Origin: JALONH01 sp046329235 | GTDB taxonomy: Bacteria; Bacteroidota; Bacteroidia; Cytophagales; Cytophagaceae | NCBI GenBank assembly: GCA_046329235.1 | Contig: JAXLVA010000001.1 | Coordinates: forward strand, 2,666,001 to 2,730,000 | Direction: 5' to 3' | Length of the DNA: 64,000 nt | Part shown: positions 63,235 through 64,000 of the stretch, piece by piece | Layout of the letters: the number at the start of each line of letters is the position of its first letter | How positions within the stretch are numbered: position 1 is the stretch's first letter | Made by a program: the position numbers and the translations under genes | The notes under the pieces: model-generated | Database searches by the model: none | Told to the model about the DNA's origin: nothing | What the model saw: only the letters and a program-made list of their open reading frames with translations

Positions 63235-63365
63235 CTATAACGGTTACGTATATGGCCAGTGGCGGATTACGGAGCACTTTCCTATCAAGTTGCACTAAAC
63301 TTGATGCGAGGCAGAACTCTCAAACATGCTACAAGCCCCGCCATTGGCTATATACGATGTTGGCA
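63235..63365. repeat. Cassette site E (attC-like, 131 bp)
   Basis: CTATAAC ... GTTGGCA outer boxes. Arms 63247-63265 and 63338-63356 pair over 19 bp with two mismatches; core 72 nt with GGAGCAC and ACTTGATGCGAGG. The right end is identical over 16 bases to the half-site at 51600. Confidence 0.87.
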
Positions 63366-63380
63366 GTAGTGTTTTTATCA

Positions 63381-64000
63381 TTATGAAAAACCAAGTTCTA
63401 TTAAATCATTTGGCTTCATGTTCTTTAATAAAATCTCTTTACTTTGGGTAGGAAAAAGATTTATTTTGTCACGAAAGAAAAGTAGAAGCAACTTATTAAT
63501 TCTATAACCTGTTTTTAAGAAGTGAGATTTCCAAATACCAAAATCCGCTGAAGAAATTTGCTTAGTAGCGGAAGATTGTAAACTAGTTTGAAAATATGAA
63601 GGTGCTTCAGCATGAATATATTTAGAAAATGTTTTCCAACTTTTCGTAATATCATCTATTAAATTTATTGCAGTTGTATTATGTAATGTTGGGTGTTTTT
63701 TTAAATAATTTGTTAATTCTTCATGTTTTATTCTATACTCTGCATTTTTCCATTGACTAAATTCTACTTCATGCTGATAAAAGTATACAAGTTGTAAAGC
63801 TAATTCGATTACACTTCTAAGATGCATATTTGCAGACCTATACTGTCCAAAATAAGCTAGAAAAAAGGACGAATTAATATCTTCATGAGTCTCAATTAAA
63901 ATAGAATCGAGGTTTCTAATATTAATATGATTAAGTGCTATCAACCAATTTTTAAAAATTAAAGTATTTGTGTAGCAATCTATTAAATCAGCATCTTGAA
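63381..64000 (-). CDS. Unknown helical protein, 5' part outside window
   Basis: The frame stays open to the right edge (upstream codons QDADLIDCYTNTLIFKNWL), so the TTG at 63944 is internal and the gene is partial. At least 205 residues, mostly helical: SANMHLRSVIELALQLVYFYQHEVEF, WKTFSKYIHAEAP, FGIWKSHFLKTGYRINKLLLLFF. The general look is that of HEPN-like or DUF5677-like proteins, without a clear RxxxxH motif. Ends 15 bp before site E, so it should be the next cassette gene. Confidence 0.55.
   Translation of the reverse strand, partial: QDADLIDCYTNTLIFKNWLIALNHINIRNLDSILIETHEDINSSFFLAYFGQYRSANMHLRSVIELALQLVYFYQHEVEFSQWKNAEYRIKHEELTNYLKKHPTLHNTTAINLIDDITKSWKTFSKYIHAEAPSYFQTSLQSSATKQISSADFGIWKSHFLKTGYRINKLLLLFFRDKINLFPTQSKEILLKNMKPNDLIELGFS

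Larger units (their letters stand above)
51600..64000 (-). mobile_element. Integron-like gene cassette array, continues beyond window
   Basis: Five complete 131-132 bp palindromic sites and one half-site lie in one orientation and separate gene units that are all on the minus strand. The bases outside the sites are complementary between the two sites flanking each unit (8-15 bp), as expected if each unit was a circle closed at AAC/GTT and inserted at that point. No integrase gene is within the window. By the wording of integron work this would be a cluster of attC-like sites without integrase here, but membership in the integron system is inferred from architecture, not from a model search. 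Confidence 0.72.

Noticed and set aside
62579..63295. Longer form of the cassette protein starting at 63295
   Set aside because: The extra 23 codons lie within site E. The ATG at 63226 is outside the site and starts a better protein.
52327..63365. CRISPR-like interpretation of the regularly built repeats
   Set aside because: Repeats are 132 bp and are separated by 0.6 to 6.8 kb of genes; there are no spacers or cas genes.
52327..63365. Cassette sites as ordinary REP/BIME elements of the nearby RAYT
   Set aside because: The RAYT's hairpins (24 bp, GCTGTTG stem) share no sequence or size with the 132-bp sites, and REPs do not show complementarity between neighbouring copies.

Overview
The window reads as a chromosomal segment of a low-GC member of the Bacteroidota. 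The clearest signs are a type IX secretion C-terminal domain (3200-4729), a giant Ig-repeat surface protein with a gliding-motility type C-terminus (15479-21391), TAnnTTTG-like promoter elements, and the recJ-lptB-GH3 and ileS-lspA gene pairs. I found no rRNA, tRNA or CRISPR array.

Positions 1-3151 hold a small plus-strand NAD-metabolism-like cluster: a nicotinamide phosphoribosyltransferase cut by the window edge, a HAD-like protein, and a nucleotidyltransferase-like/methyltransferase fusion. From 3200 to 14712 the genes run on the minus strand: secreted and lipid-anchored proteins, a PH-like membrane protein, then an MMPL transporter-ileS-lspA-DUF3127 operon. 15479-23563 encodes the giant surface protein, an outer-membrane barrel and two lipoproteins. 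23591-26105 holds a nitronate monooxygenase-like enzyme and a Crp/Fnr regulator followed by a DUF2892-rhodanese-rhodanese operon, with a Crp-type operator lying on the regulator's own stop codon. 26153-49275 is ordinary core: beta-propeller proteins, recJ-lptB-GH3, a TraB-domain protein, DUF2130, a small toxin-antitoxin pair, FKBP, DinB, CorA with an Omp85-like barrel, radA, an MtfA-like peptidase and asnB.

From about 49300 the character changes. A REP-associated tyrosine transposase lies between two inverted hairpins (49368-49989). Next comes a complete IS3-family element with 25-bp terminal repeats and a GTG target duplication (50000-51468). From 51600 to the right edge there is an array of integron-like gene cassettes. 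Five complete 131-132 bp palindromic sites (52327, 53027, 59994, 62434, 63235) and one half-site (51600) share a fixed architecture: outer AAC...GTT, an internal loop, 19-20 bp arms and a 72-nt core. They separate self-contained minus-strand gene units. The sequences just outside the sites are complementary between the two sites that flank one unit, which is the signature of cassette circles joined at AAC/GTT. No recombinase gene is visible in the window.

One cassette carries a whole Wadjet (JetABCD/MksFEBG-like) anti-plasmid operon of about 6.9 kb. Another carries an HMA-CDF cation transporter that a second IS3-family element has cut in two, leaving an exact AGTA duplication. The other cassettes carry a DUF4279 protein with a small partner, a secreted protein and unknown proteins. 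The last gene, at the right edge, is incomplete.
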